Below are positions 1 to 6,493 of a stretch of DNA of 9,743 bases, piece after piece (the stretch's first letter is position 1; the number at the start of each line of letters is the position of its first letter). A model generated the notes under the pieces. That model was given only the letters and a program-made list of their open reading frames with translations, had not been told where the DNA came from and made no database searches. Source of the stretch: F23-B02 sp963632825 (GTDB taxonomy: Bacteria; Bacillota; Clostridia; Oscillospirales; Oscillospiraceae). The position numbers were made by a program, and so were the translations under genes. The stretch lies in NCBI GenBank assembly GCA_963632825.1, contig CAVGWF010000039.1, positions 1 through 9,743 of the forward strand. Reading direction: 5' to 3'.

Positions 1-758
1 TCGTCGTCACGGATGGCCTTGAATGCGCGGCCGTAGGAGGAGTTTATGAGCAGGATGATTATTATTATGCTTATCATCACAATAAAGAACGGGAACACCG
101 TTGCAAGCTTGAACACCTGCGTTCCGATCTGTATCTTTATGTCACTGAAGGAGGTGTAGTCACGAAGGAGGTTCGAGCCGTTTGTGATAACGCCGAGTCC
201 GTTCCACTGGAAGACCGCCCGGATGATCTCCGCAAAGCCGAGGGTCGCTATGGCGAGGTAATCGCTCTTCAGGCGCAGCACGGGGACGCCTATGAGTGCT
301 GCGAACGCCGCTGCCGCGAGACCCGCAATAATAATGCATATTATCGCGCCGAGGAAGCTTCCGAGGTTCACACCAAGGGCATTGCCCAGCACCTCGGGGA
401 TCGAGAACTGTATCGCGCCGCCGTCAAAATACTGATAAACCGCGGCGTGACGCGCTGCCGGGATGGAGAATATGGAATAAGCATATGCGCCGATGAGCAT
501 AAAGCCCGCCTGACCGAGGGAGAACAGACCCGTGAAGCCGTTGAGCAGGTTCATGGAGACGCACACCAGTGAATATATCGCGCCCTTCTTGAGCACGGGG
601 ATAAGCATCAGCGTAAATTTTGAGGGTTTAACAAAGTTATCGAGGGCAAACAGCGCAGTATACAGTATCACAAGGGCGACTATGGTCAGCCACATGCCCT
701 GACGCTTTGCCACTTCGTCCGGAGTCCTCATGACCTTGGTATTTATCGTTTCGTTCAT
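1..758 (-). CDS. livM: Branched-chain amino acid ABC transporter permease LivM (partial, C-terminus outside window)
   Basis: This is the second membrane permease of a LivHM-type amino acid importer; it would pair with LivH in the cytoplasmic membrane and contact the LivG/LivF ATPases. Reading inward from the ATG at 758, 252 codons are present without a stop, and the gene continues past position 1. Hydrophobic segments lie at about residues 23-40, 52-75, 84-98, 133-158 and 218-238. The family-typical DYLAIATLGFAEIIR stretch is at 166-180, and an EAA-type cytoplasmic loop (SYGRAFKAIRDD) at 241-252 is the expected ATPase contact. The start is supported by a GAGGTGA ribosome binding site that overlaps the livH stop codon, with a gap of only 10 bases between the genes, so the two are very likely translated from one message. 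Family assignment is firm. The substrate (Leu/Ile/Val or another amino acid or amide) is inferred from the family. Confidence 0.93.
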   Translation of the reverse strand, partial: MNETINTKVMRTPDEVAKRQGMWLTIVALVILYTALFALDNFVKPSKFTLMLIPVLKKGAIYSLVCVSMNLLNGFTGLFSLGQAGFMLIGAYAYSIFSIPAARHAAVYQYFDGGAIQFSIPEVLGNALGVNLGSFLGAIICIIIAGLAAAAFAALIGVPVLRLKSDYLAIATLGFAEIIRAVFQWNGLGVITNGSNLLRDYTSFSDIKIQIGTQVFKLATVFPFFIVMISIIIIILLINSSYGRAFKAIRDD

Positions 759-768
759 TACCGTCACC

Positions 769-1665
769 TCACACCTTATCCGTCGCCTTCTCGCCGAAGA
801 TGCCGGTGGGCTTGACGAGGAGGATGACTATCAGCAGAACAAAGGTAAACGCATCGGAGAACACCGTCCAATCCTGACCGATGCCCTTGATGATGTTTTC
901 GCAGATACCGATTATGAACGCGCCTATGACGGCGCCCGGAATCGAGCCGATACCGCCGAACACGGCCGCTACGAACGCCTTCAGACCGGGCATTGCACCG
1001 GAGGTTGGAACGACCGTCGTATAATTTGAAAAATAAAGCAGCGAGCCCACGGCTGCAAGGAAGCAGCCGACGATAAAGGTAAAGGATATGACCGAGTCTA
1101 TCTTTATGCCCATGAGCTGGCTGGTTTCAAAATCCTTTGCAACGGCACGCATTGCCATGCCGATCTTTGTGTACTTAATAAGCAGCACAAGCACTATTAC
1201 CAGAACAAGAACGAGTACAGGTGTTATGACGGTGACCATTTTCGTGGTCGCTCCCCATATAGTCACCTGCTTTGAGAAGAACGGGATAGCGGGATATGAA
1301 CGGGGCAGACCGCCGGTGAAGTACAGTGCGCAGTTCTGCAGCAGGTACGACACACCGATGGCGGATATCATTACCGACATACGCGGGGACGAGCGCAGAG
1401 GCTTGTACGCCACGCGTTCAATGACAACGCCGAGCACCACCGTGAGCACTACGACGAGAATTATCGACACCCACATCGGCAGTCCGCCGGCTATGGCGTA
1501 TATCATTATAAGACCTGCTACCATGAACACATCGCCGTGAGCAAAGTTTATAAGTCTGAGTATGCCGTAAACCATCGTGTAGCCGATGGCTATAAGGGCA
1601 TACTGACCGCCCACGGATATGCCTGTCAGCAGATAGGGGAAATTCGTATGTAAAAATTCGATCAT
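769..1665 (-). CDS. livH: Branched-chain amino acid ABC transporter permease LivH
   Basis: This is the first permease of the importer, 298 residues, close to the usual LivH length of about 290-310. The conserved opening GGQYALIAIGYTMVYGILRL lies at about residues 19-38 and is followed by INFAHGD at 39-45, a hallmark of this permease family. Hydrophobic spans occur at about 11-35, 44-60, 65-83, 97-115, 146-164, 192-212, 229-255 and 272-286. The EAA-type loop for ATPase docking is near 166-187 (KIGMAMRAVAKDFETSQLMG). The C-terminal region holds the conserved FGGIGSIPGAVIGA at 236-249. The ATG at 1665 has a modest AGGATGG ribosome binding site about 8 bases upstream. The gene lies downstream of livK, past a predicted terminator, and is tightly followed by livM, so it probably depends on read-through from the livK promoter. 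The family is clear; the exact substrate is not shown by the sequence. Confidence 0.95.
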   Translation of the reverse strand: MIEFLHTNFPYLLTGISVGGQYALIAIGYTMVYGILRLINFAHGDVFMVAGLIMIYAIAGGLPMWVSIILVVVLTVVLGVVIERVAYKPLRSSPRMSVMISAIGVSYLLQNCALYFTGGLPRSYPAIPFFSKQVTIWGATTKMVTVITPVLVLVLVIVLVLLIKYTKIGMAMRAVAKDFETSQLMGIKIDSVISFTFIVGCFLAAVGSLLYFSNYTTVVPTSGAMPGLKAFVAAVFGGIGSIPGAVIGAFIIGICENIIKGIGQDWTVFSDAFTFVLLIVILLVKPTGIFGEKATDKV

Positions 1666-1705
1666 CTGAAGACCATCCTATCTCTCTTTTGGAACGCATA
1701 GATCC

Positions 1706-1744
1706 GCTCCGCAGTGTATTTTACGGAGCATATTTATGCGCTCC
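1706..1744 (-). promoter_or_regulatory. Three-part alternating stem segment in the livH leader
   Basis: In the sense (minus-strand) RNA, three complementary blocks follow one another: GGAGC (1740-1744), GCTCC (1725-1729 with flanks) and GGAGC (1706-1710). The middle block can pair with the first, giving a stem extended by GCATA/TATGC-type pairs around a short AA loop with a small bulge. It can instead pair with the third, as GCTCCG (1724-1729) with CGGAGC (1706-1711) across a 12-base loop. The two hairpins exclude each other. The element lies between the livK terminator and the livH ribosome binding site. The pairing is read directly from the sequence; a regulatory role is only inference. Confidence 0.35.
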
Positions 1745-1754
1745 TGCCTTGATT

Positions 1755-1799
1755 AAAAAAACGCCATATGGTGGGGATGCGGTAACATCCCCACCATAT
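1755..1799 (-). terminator. Intrinsic terminator/attenuator between livK and livH
   Basis: A perfect 14-bp inverted repeat (arms 1766-1779 and 1786-1799, ATATGGTGGGGATG type) surrounds a 6-base loop. On the minus strand it is followed by GGCG and then seven U residues (plus-strand A run 1755-1761). This is a classic Rho-independent terminator for livK. Because livH and livM lie downstream on the same strand with no clear promoter of their own, partial read-through is the simplest reading. That would produce the excess of binding protein over permease common in ABC importer operons. Confidence 0.88.
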
Positions 1800-1846
1800 A
1801 AACAGTTCACAGTTTAAGCATCAAGCTGTGCCGCAGCAGTGCGGAA

Positions 1847-3022
1847 TTATGCCTCAGCCTTCTGGACTGCGACGAACTCCCACTCGCCGGTCTCGTTGTT
1901 GGCGACCTTGATAACTGCGGAATCGCGGTTTGCGTCGCCGATGTCATTGAAGGAGATATCGCCGGAGATGCCGGAGTAGGTTACGCCGGGCAGAGCTGCC
2001 ATGACTGCCGCAGGATCGCTGGAGTCGGCTGCCTTGATGGCCTCGAGTGCTACCATGTATGCGTCATAGCCCATAACGGTGACGGCTGCGAGCATATCGT
2101 TGCCGCCGTTGTTTTCAAGGTTCTTGCTGTCGGAGTTGATCCACTCCTTGATGCCCTTTTCAAAGTCGGGGTTTGCGCCTTCCTGATAGAAGGTGGAAAC
2201 GTAGACCTGAACGTCCTTGCCCTTGGTCGCGCCGACGATGACGTTGCTGTCCCAGGTGTCGGAGCCGAGGAGAGGAATGTTGATGCCCTGAGCTGCGCAC
2301 TGCTCAACGATCAGCTGTGCATACTGGATCGAGCAGGGAGCGAAGATAGCCTGAGCGCCGGCCTTCTTGGCGTTGTTCAGGAAAGAGGTGAAGTCGGAGT
2401 TATCCTTCTGGAAGCTATCGGTGATGACCTTCATACCGAGCTTCTCAGCCGCTGCCTTGCAGTAGTTTATAAGACCCTGGTCATAGTCGTTGCCCTGCTC
2501 GCCGAGGCAGTAGATGGTGTCAGCCTTGAGCTGCTCCTTTGCGAAGTTTGCATGAACGGTGCCCTGGAACGGATCGAGGAAGCAGATACGGAAATAGTGG
2601 CTGTTGCCCTCGGTGACCTGGGGGTTGGTGCAGGTGACGCCGATCGCGGGGATGCCTGCATCCTTGAAGGTATTCGAGCCGGCGATCGCAACGGAAGAAC
2701 CGTAGGAGCCGAGAACGACGGATACGCCCTCTGCAACGAGGCTTGATGCTGCGGAAGCAGCCTTCGCCGTATCGGACTCGTTATCAGCGTAAACGAGCTC
2801 TACCTTGTAGGTCTCGCCGCCGATCTCGACGGTGTTGACCTGTGAATTTGCATACTGCATACCAAGGACCTCCTGCTTGCCGCCTGCGCCGTTTGCACCG
2901 GTGAGAGGCTCATAAACGCCGATCTTTATGACCTTATCGTCGCTTGCGCTGTCACCGTCGCCGCATGCGCACAGCGAAAATACCATGAGCATTGCAAGAA
3001 CAAGTGCTAAAAACTTCTTCAT
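1847..3022 (-). CDS. livK: Branched-chain amino acid ABC transporter substrate-binding lipoprotein (LivK-like)
   Basis: This is the extracellular binding component of the importer, a type I periplasmic-binding-fold lipoprotein of 391 residues. The N-terminus has a lysine-containing n-region, a hydrophobic core at about 4-17 and a lipobox L-C-A-C with the predicted lipidated cysteine at position 20. The mature protein would be anchored on the outer face of the membrane through an acidic, Ser/Asp-rich linker at 21-30. The domain begins IKIGVYEPLTGANGAGG (32-48). It has the ligand-contact type loop GSYGSSVAIAG (105-115) and the hinge-side stretch GIPAIGVTCTNPQVT (123-137). An ISFNDIGDANRDSAVI-type C-terminal motif fits the LivJ/LivK family. 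The ATG at 3022 has an AGGAGG site 10 bases upstream. The gene is first in the operon, preceded by a near-consensus promoter and followed by a terminator before livH. The Leu/Ile/Val preference is inferred; related proteins bind other amino acids or amides. Confidence 0.95.
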   Translation of the reverse strand: MKKFLALVLAMLMVFSLCACGDGDSASDDKVIKIGVYEPLTGANGAGGKQEVLGMQYANSQVNTVEIGGETYKVELVYADNESDTAKAASAASSLVAEGVSVVLGSYGSSVAIAGSNTFKDAGIPAIGVTCTNPQVTEGNSHYFRICFLDPFQGTVHANFAKEQLKADTIYCLGEQGNDYDQGLINYCKAAAEKLGMKVITDSFQKDNSDFTSFLNNAKKAGAQAIFAPCSIQYAQLIVEQCAAQGINIPLLGSDTWDSNVIVGATKGKDVQVYVSTFYQEGANPDFEKGIKEWINSDSKNLENNGGNDMLAAVTVMGYDAYMVALEAIKAADSSDPAAVMAALPGVTYSGISGDISFNDIGDANRDSAVIKVANNETGEWEFVAVQKAEA

Positions 3023-3104
3023 TGTATTATTTCCTCCTAATTAATTCTCAACTCTCTCCATGTCCGCGCGGTGCGAACATTTGTCTTTGCGTTGATATGT
3101 GAGC

Positions 3105-3133
3105 ATTATAAACTACCATCAAAAAAAATGCAA
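3105..3133 (-). promoter_or_regulatory. Sigma-70-type promoter of livK
   Basis: On the minus strand, a -35 box TTGCAT (3128-3133) is separated by exactly 17 bases from a perfect -10 box TATAAT (3105-3110). Transcription would begin near 3098, leaving a leader of about 76 bases before the livK ATG. The spacer starts with a run of T. No obvious operator palindrome overlaps the boxes. Confidence 0.8.
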
Positions 3134-3178
3134 CTGTTTTTTCGATATTTTATTCATATATTTTTGATATGTCTCCGA

Positions 3179-3207
3179 TTGAATTATTTTTTCACCGGTG
3201 TTAAACT
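3179..3207 (+). promoter_or_regulatory. Possible extended -10 promoter for the Mur-ligase/LRR gene
   Basis: On the plus strand, TTGAAT (3179-3184) lies 17 bases before TAAACT (3202-3207), which is preceded by TG plus one base, forming an extended -10. Each hexamer matches consensus at four of six positions. Predicted transcription would start near 3214, giving a very short leader before the start codon at 3238 or 3247. The match is modest, and no better plus-strand candidate was seen in the AT-rich gap. Confidence 0.42.
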
Positions 3208-3237
3208 TAAACGCAGCAACATTTTTATGTAACGGGT

Positions 3238-5121
3238 GTGCCAAAAATGCTCTTGAGTTCCCTTAAAAAATCGGATAGCCTCCGGCGCATTACTCTCAAA
3301 AAGCTTGCCGCTATCATCGGTGCAGAGCTTCCCGACGCGATAAACGGCGGCGCGGTGTGCGGAAAGATACTCACGCAGTCGGAATATGTCACCGAGGGCG
3401 ATGTCGTTATCAGCGCCGGCTGGTATCCGCACGGCAAAACCGTTTCTGCGGCATTGGAGCGCGGAGCTCTCGCCGTGTTCTGCCCTAAGGATGTCAAGAC
3501 CCGGCTTTTTGCCGGTGCGGACAGTGTTATCGGCGTCGGGGATCCCATGCAGTGCGTAAAGGCTTTCGAGCTGTGGCGTACCGCCGGATGCAGCGCAAGG
3601 CGGATAGCCATAAGCGGCAGCGTCGGCAAAACAACGACTACAGGACTTATCGACACCGTTATCGCGGGCTCGTACAAGACGCTGACGCACTACAGCATGT
3701 CAAACAGCCACGGTGCGATACTGCGCAACATCCAGAAGCTCTCCCCCTCACACCAATGGTGGGTGCAGGAGGTCGGCGGCGTGCAGCCGGGATATATCGA
3801 GAGCTCCGCCTGTGTTCTCAGACCGGATATAACGGTTCTGACAAACATAGGTCAGTCGCATCTGGATAAGTATATTACCAGGGAAAACATACTGTATGAC
3901 AAGTGCAGCCTTGAGCGGTATCTGAAGCCGGACGGCACGGTGGTCATAAACTCCGACGATGAAATGCTGCGAAATGCCGCGTTTACGCACAGGTGCGTGA
4001 CGGTTTCCATGCGCGACGGCGGCGCAGACTACTACATAAGCGCCGTAAGGGCGGCTCAGGACGGCATTGAGTTTGACTTTTCATGCGCCGAGGGCAGCTT
4101 CACGGCTCGTCTCAGGCTTTACGGCGACTATAACGCCTATAACGGCGCAATGGCCATCGCCGTCGGTCGGCTCGCCGGAGTTTCCATGAAGCGCTGCATT
4201 GAGCTCGTCGGGCAGTACACTCCGAACGGCATGCGGCAAAACTACCGCAGCATCGGCGGCTATCGTATGCTTATCGACTGCTTCAATGCCGAGCCGCGCA
4301 CCGTGCTGGGCTCGGCGAAAACGCTTTCACGAATGCCGCGCTCAAACGGCGGCAGGCGTATTTTTGTTACCGGTCACATCGACAAGCTCGGTCAGCTCTC
4401 AAGGCAGATGCACTACGAGCTCGGCAGGGAGCTTGCAAAGCTTGACATTGATCTTATGGTGCTCTACGGCGGGGACAGCGACCGTTTGTACGCCGGGCTC
4501 ATTGCCGGAGGCTTTGAAAACGCCGTTTTGCTCAAAACAAGAGACGAGCTCGACGATTGGATAAGGCGGAACATAACGCGCGACGATATCACATTTTATA
4601 AAAGCGGTCAGTTTGAAACGGCGCTCGCCAAAACGATAGACCATGTGTACGGTACAAGCTTTCAGAACGACCAGCAGTTCAATGAGGGACGGCGCATTGA
4701 GCAGGGCGACTTTCGATTCCGCATAAGGCGTGACGGCATTGCGGAGCTTGAGCGCTACACCGGCAGCGCAAAAAATGTGGTCATTCCCGCAAAATGCGGC
4801 GAGGCAAGCGTTATCCGCATCCGCGACCGTGCGTTTAAATATAATCTCGCCGTTGCGTCGGTGAGCATACCCGACACGGTCGTGAACATCGGAAAGCAGG
4901 CGTTTTATCGCTGCGTGAAGCTGCGGAAGTTAAAGCTGCCCTCCGGTCTCAAATACATAGGTGAAAGTGCGTTTTCCGGATGCAGGGCATTAACCGAGCT
5001 GAGCATTCCGAACGGTACGCTGCACATAGAAAGGCACGCGTTTTCCGGATGCAGGAGACTTGCAGCACCGCATCTGCCCGACTCCGTCGGATTCGTCGGC
5101 GAAAATGCATTTGACAACTGA
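3238..5121 (+). CDS. MurF-like Mur ligase fused to a C-terminal BspA-type leucine-rich-repeat domain
   Basis: This is a 627-residue two-part protein. Residues about 17-85 resemble the MurF N-terminal domain (ITLKKLAAIIGAEL, then GDVVISAGWYPHGKT and AALERGALAVF). Residues 126-310 form the ATP-binding central domain: Walker A GSVGKTT (127-133), E178 in VQEVGG, TNIGQSHLD (202-210), K222 at the usual carbamylated-lysine position, and YGDYNAYNGAMAIA (295-308). Residues about 315-470 are the Mur C-terminal domain, with IDCFNAEP (346-353) in place of the usual D-D-x-YNANP and GHIDKLG (379-385). Residues 486-627 are LRR_5-type repeats. Canonical MurF adds D-Ala-D-Ala to UDP-MurNAc-tripeptide in the cytoplasm and is about 450 residues long, so the repeats are an addition. 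There is no signal peptide or membrane segment. The start is GTG at 3238 or, with a weak GGGTG site 8 bases upstream, ATG at 3247. The Mur-ligase family is clear; the substrate is not. Confidence 0.88.
   Translation: MPKMLLSSLKKSDSLRRITLKKLAAIIGAELPDAINGGAVCGKILTQSEYVTEGDVVISAGWYPHGKTVSAALERGALAVFCPKDVKTRLFAGADSVIGVGDPMQCVKAFELWRTAGCSARRIAISGSVGKTTTTGLIDTVIAGSYKTLTHYSMSNSHGAILRNIQKLSPSHQWWVQEVGGVQPGYIESSACVLRPDITVLTNIGQSHLDKYITRENILYDKCSLERYLKPDGTVVINSDDEMLRNAAFTHRCVTVSMRDGGADYYISAVRAAQDGIEFDFSCAEGSFTARLRLYGDYNAYNGAMAIAVGRLAGVSMKRCIELVGQYTPNGMRQNYRSIGGYRMLIDCFNAEPRTVLGSAKTLSRMPRSNGGRRIFVTGHIDKLGQLSRQMHYELGRELAKLDIDLMVLYGGDSDRLYAGLIAGGFENAVLLKTRDELDDWIRRNITRDDITFYKSGQFETALAKTIDHVYGTSFQNDQQFNEGRRIEQGDFRFRIRRDGIAELERYTGSAKNVVIPAKCGEASVIRIRDRAFKYNLAVASVSIPDTVVNIGKQAFYRCVKLRKLKLPSGLKYIGESAFSGCRALTELSIPNGTLHIERHAFSGCRRLAAPHLPDSVGFVGENAFDN
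4819..5118 (+). repeat. Four 69-bp leucine-rich-repeat units plus a partial unit
   Basis: Within the Mur-ligase/LRR gene, residues 528-550, 551-573, 574-596 and 597-619 form four units of exactly 23 residues with the pattern IgxxAFxxCxxLxxLxIPxxxxx. A truncated fifth unit (620-627, VGENAFDN) ends at the stop codon. This is the BspA/LRR_5 pattern. An 18-base block, GCGTTTTCCGGATGCAGG, is identical in units 3 and 4 (4969-4986 and 5038-5055, 69 bases apart). This suggests fairly recent copying or strong constraint. An upstream cap-like segment (about 492-526, including IAELERYTGSAKNVVIP) is also typical of this family. Confidence 0.9.
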
Positions 5122-5158
5122 CGAAAGCTCTCCCGAGGAAGCCTCCGGAGAGCTTTCG
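5122..5158. terminator. Hairpin between convergent Mur-ligase/LRR gene and tmcAL
   Basis: The 17-base arms 5122-5138 (CGAAAGCTCTCCCGAGG) and 5142-5158 pair around a 3-base loop with a single internal C-C mismatch. The hairpin starts right after the TGA of the plus-strand gene and lies 13 bases from the stop of the minus-strand gene, so it probably serves as a shared terminator. There is no immediate U-tract on either strand; on the plus strand the nearest T-rich run is at about 5171-5184. Intrinsic termination is therefore less certain than for the other terminators here. Confidence 0.6.
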
Positions 5159-5170
5159 CATCTTCGCATA

Positions 5171-6376
5171 TCATATTATTTTAGGGCTCGTACGCCAGTC
5201 CGCGCCACCGCGGCGCTCCTGCTGCGCCGTGTAGCCGAGGACATACAGGTCATGCGCCGAGCTGCAAAGCTCAAACAGTCTGCGGCAGTCGGTATCGTAG
5301 TTTTTTATATCCGCAGGCTTTGTTATTATCGGAATGCGCGCTCTGCCGCCCATCTCCCGCAGAAGCGCGCACCCACGTTCGTTTGCGGCCAGCACGCGCG
5401 CATACGGCGGGGCGTCGGCTGCCATATCGGCGGTAACTCCGAGCGCCGCGCACATGACCATTCTGCGGATACGGCTGAGGGCATATCTCTTGCTCTTTGA
5501 GGCGGCAAGAACGGCATCGATGCTGCACTCCTCCTTTGCCGCGCGGCATATCCGGTTGTGCAGTCCCTCTGCGGCATCGGGCAGCCTTTCGTAAAAGCCG
5601 TCGGGCAGCATCCTCAATCTGGACAGTATGGCGCCCTCAAGAGCATCCGCCATTACCGGTCCCCTGCCGAGCTTGTCCTCTCTGCGGTAGACCGCATAGG
5701 CGCTGTCGGGCACCGAGCCGGATATGTCCGAACCGGAGGACAAGCTGCGGCGTATCTCGGCAGCGGACCTGTGACCGGTGCCGTCGGACATTTTATCGTG
5801 ACCCGAACCGAAGCGCTGGACCGTTACGGGCTTTATATTAAGTCCGAGATTATATATTGCCTTTATATACTCAACGGCAAGGATATTATTCGGCGTTTCA
5901 AGCTGGCACGCGGCTTCGCCTATGCGCTTTGCCACCGCTCTCTGGCGTGCGGCAGCAAACGGTATTCCCTCGTCGGCCGAAAGCTCCGCGCGTATCTGCG
6001 CGCCGATGAGCGGGTCAATAAGCGTTTCCGCTATCGTTTCAAGTATCTCCGTTTCGCCGCACTCGCTGCCGAAGCTGAGGTGAGTTACGACTCCGGTCGA
6101 GCCGAGCAGCCCTACGGCGCCTCGTGCAAAGCCCTCGGCTGACGAGAGCGTCCACGGCAGCGGGAGCTCCAGAATGAGGTCTGCCCCGCTCATAACGGCG
6201 GCTTCGGCGCGGGCGAATTTTGAGTACACGGCAGCCTCGCCGCGCTGGATAAAATCGCCCGACATTGCGCACACAACCGGGCAATCCTCACCGAGCAGCT
6301 TTTTCGTTTCCGCAATATGGTGCTTGTGTCCATAATGGAAGGGATTATACTCTCCGACTATACCAATTACGTTCAA
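5171..6376 (-). CDS. tmcAL: tRNA(Met) cytidine acetate ligase TmcAL (YlbM family)
   Basis: TmcAL enzymes activate acetate with ATP to acetyl-AMP and transfer the acetyl group to the wobble cytidine (C34) of elongator tRNA-Met, forming N4-acetylcytidine. With the chosen start the protein is 401 residues, near the family's usual 400-415. It opens with NVIGIVGEYNPFHYGH; HYGH at 14-17 is the HxGH nucleotidyltransferase motif. Family-typical stretches follow: SGDFIQRGE (39-47), LSFGSE (100-105), PNNILAVEYI (162-171), RFGSGHD (188-194) and SAAEIRR (204-210). The C-terminal segment ADWRTSPKII appears complete. In-frame starts are TTG 6394, ATG 6385 and TTG 6376. I chose 6376 because GAAAGG lies 11 bases ahead of it and homologues typically begin just before VxGIVxEYNPFH; the same site is only 1 base from the ATG. 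The gene is divergent from ackA. Confidence 0.93.
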   Translation of the reverse strand: MNVIGIVGEYNPFHYGHKHHIAETKKLLGEDCPVVCAMSGDFIQRGEAAVYSKFARAEAAVMSGADLILELPLPWTLSSAEGFARGAVGLLGSTGVVTHLSFGSECGETEILETIAETLIDPLIGAQIRAELSADEGIPFAAARQRAVAKRIGEAACQLETPNNILAVEYIKAIYNLGLNIKPVTVQRFGSGHDKMSDGTGHRSAAEIRRSLSSGSDISGSVPDSAYAVYRREDKLGRGPVMADALEGAILSRLRMLPDGFYERLPDAAEGLHNRICRAAKEECSIDAVLAASKSKRYALSRIRRMVMCAALGVTADMAADAPPYARVLAANERGCALLREMGGRARIPIITKPADIKNYDTDCRRLFELCSSAHDLYVLGYTAQQERRGGADWRTSPKII

Positions 6377-6422
6377 ATCGCTCATACCTTTCAAAAATTA
6401 CTTGATTTTTGTGCAAAATGTA

Positions 6423-6451
6423 TTAGAATGTTTAATGTATGATTTTATAAT
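6423..6451 (+). promoter_or_regulatory. Likely ackA promoter
   Basis: A perfect -10 box TATAAT lies at 6446-6451, about 42 bases upstream of the ackA ATG. The matching -35 position at 17-base spacing (6423-6428, TTAGAA) is poor, matching consensus at three of six. The strongly biased codon use of ackA suggests high expression, so an activator or upstream AT-rich sequence may compensate. The -10 box overlaps the predicted tmcAL -10 box on the other strand. Confidence 0.55.
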
Positions 6452-6475
6452 ACAATTTTTTTGTGATTTTTACAA
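6447..6475 (-). promoter_or_regulatory. Likely tmcAL promoter
   Basis: On the minus strand, TTGTAA (6470-6475, four of six matches) is separated by 17 bases from TATTAT (6447-6452, five of six). Transcription would start near 6440, about 64 bases before the chosen TTG start. Its -10 box is almost the same DNA as the ackA -10 box, so the two promoters could not both be occupied at once. Confidence 0.6.
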
Positions 6476-6493
6476 TAAGAAAGGAATACCGGA

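Noticed and set aside
1088..1540. 150-codon open frame on the plus strand opposite livH
   Set aside because: Ser/Thr-rich low-complexity translation typical of the reverse of a membrane protein gene; no independent support.
1831..1844. Small CCGCA/TGCGG hairpin just after livK
   Set aside because: Only 5 bp with no U-tract; the nearby 14-bp terminator explains transcript ending better.
3023..3237. AT-rich intergenic gap considered as a possible riboswitch or small RNA locus
   Set aside because: It is accounted for by two back-to-back promoters and short leaders; I could not find a convincing conserved RNA fold or terminator.
4969..5055. Direct repeat of 18 bases that could suggest a CRISPR or mobile-element repeat
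   Set aside because: It falls in frame at 69-base spacing inside leucine-rich-repeat units, so protein repeat structure explains it.
3238..5121. Possibility that the gene is two adjacent genes merged by a sequencing error
   Set aside because: The frame is continuous, no start codon with a ribosome binding site is evident near residue 480, and codon style is uniform across the junction. A read-level check would still settle it.
5558..6142. 194-codon open frame on the plus strand inside tmcAL
   Set aside because: It is antisense to a well-supported TmcAL gene, with no ribosome binding site or recognisable family; composition-driven shadow.
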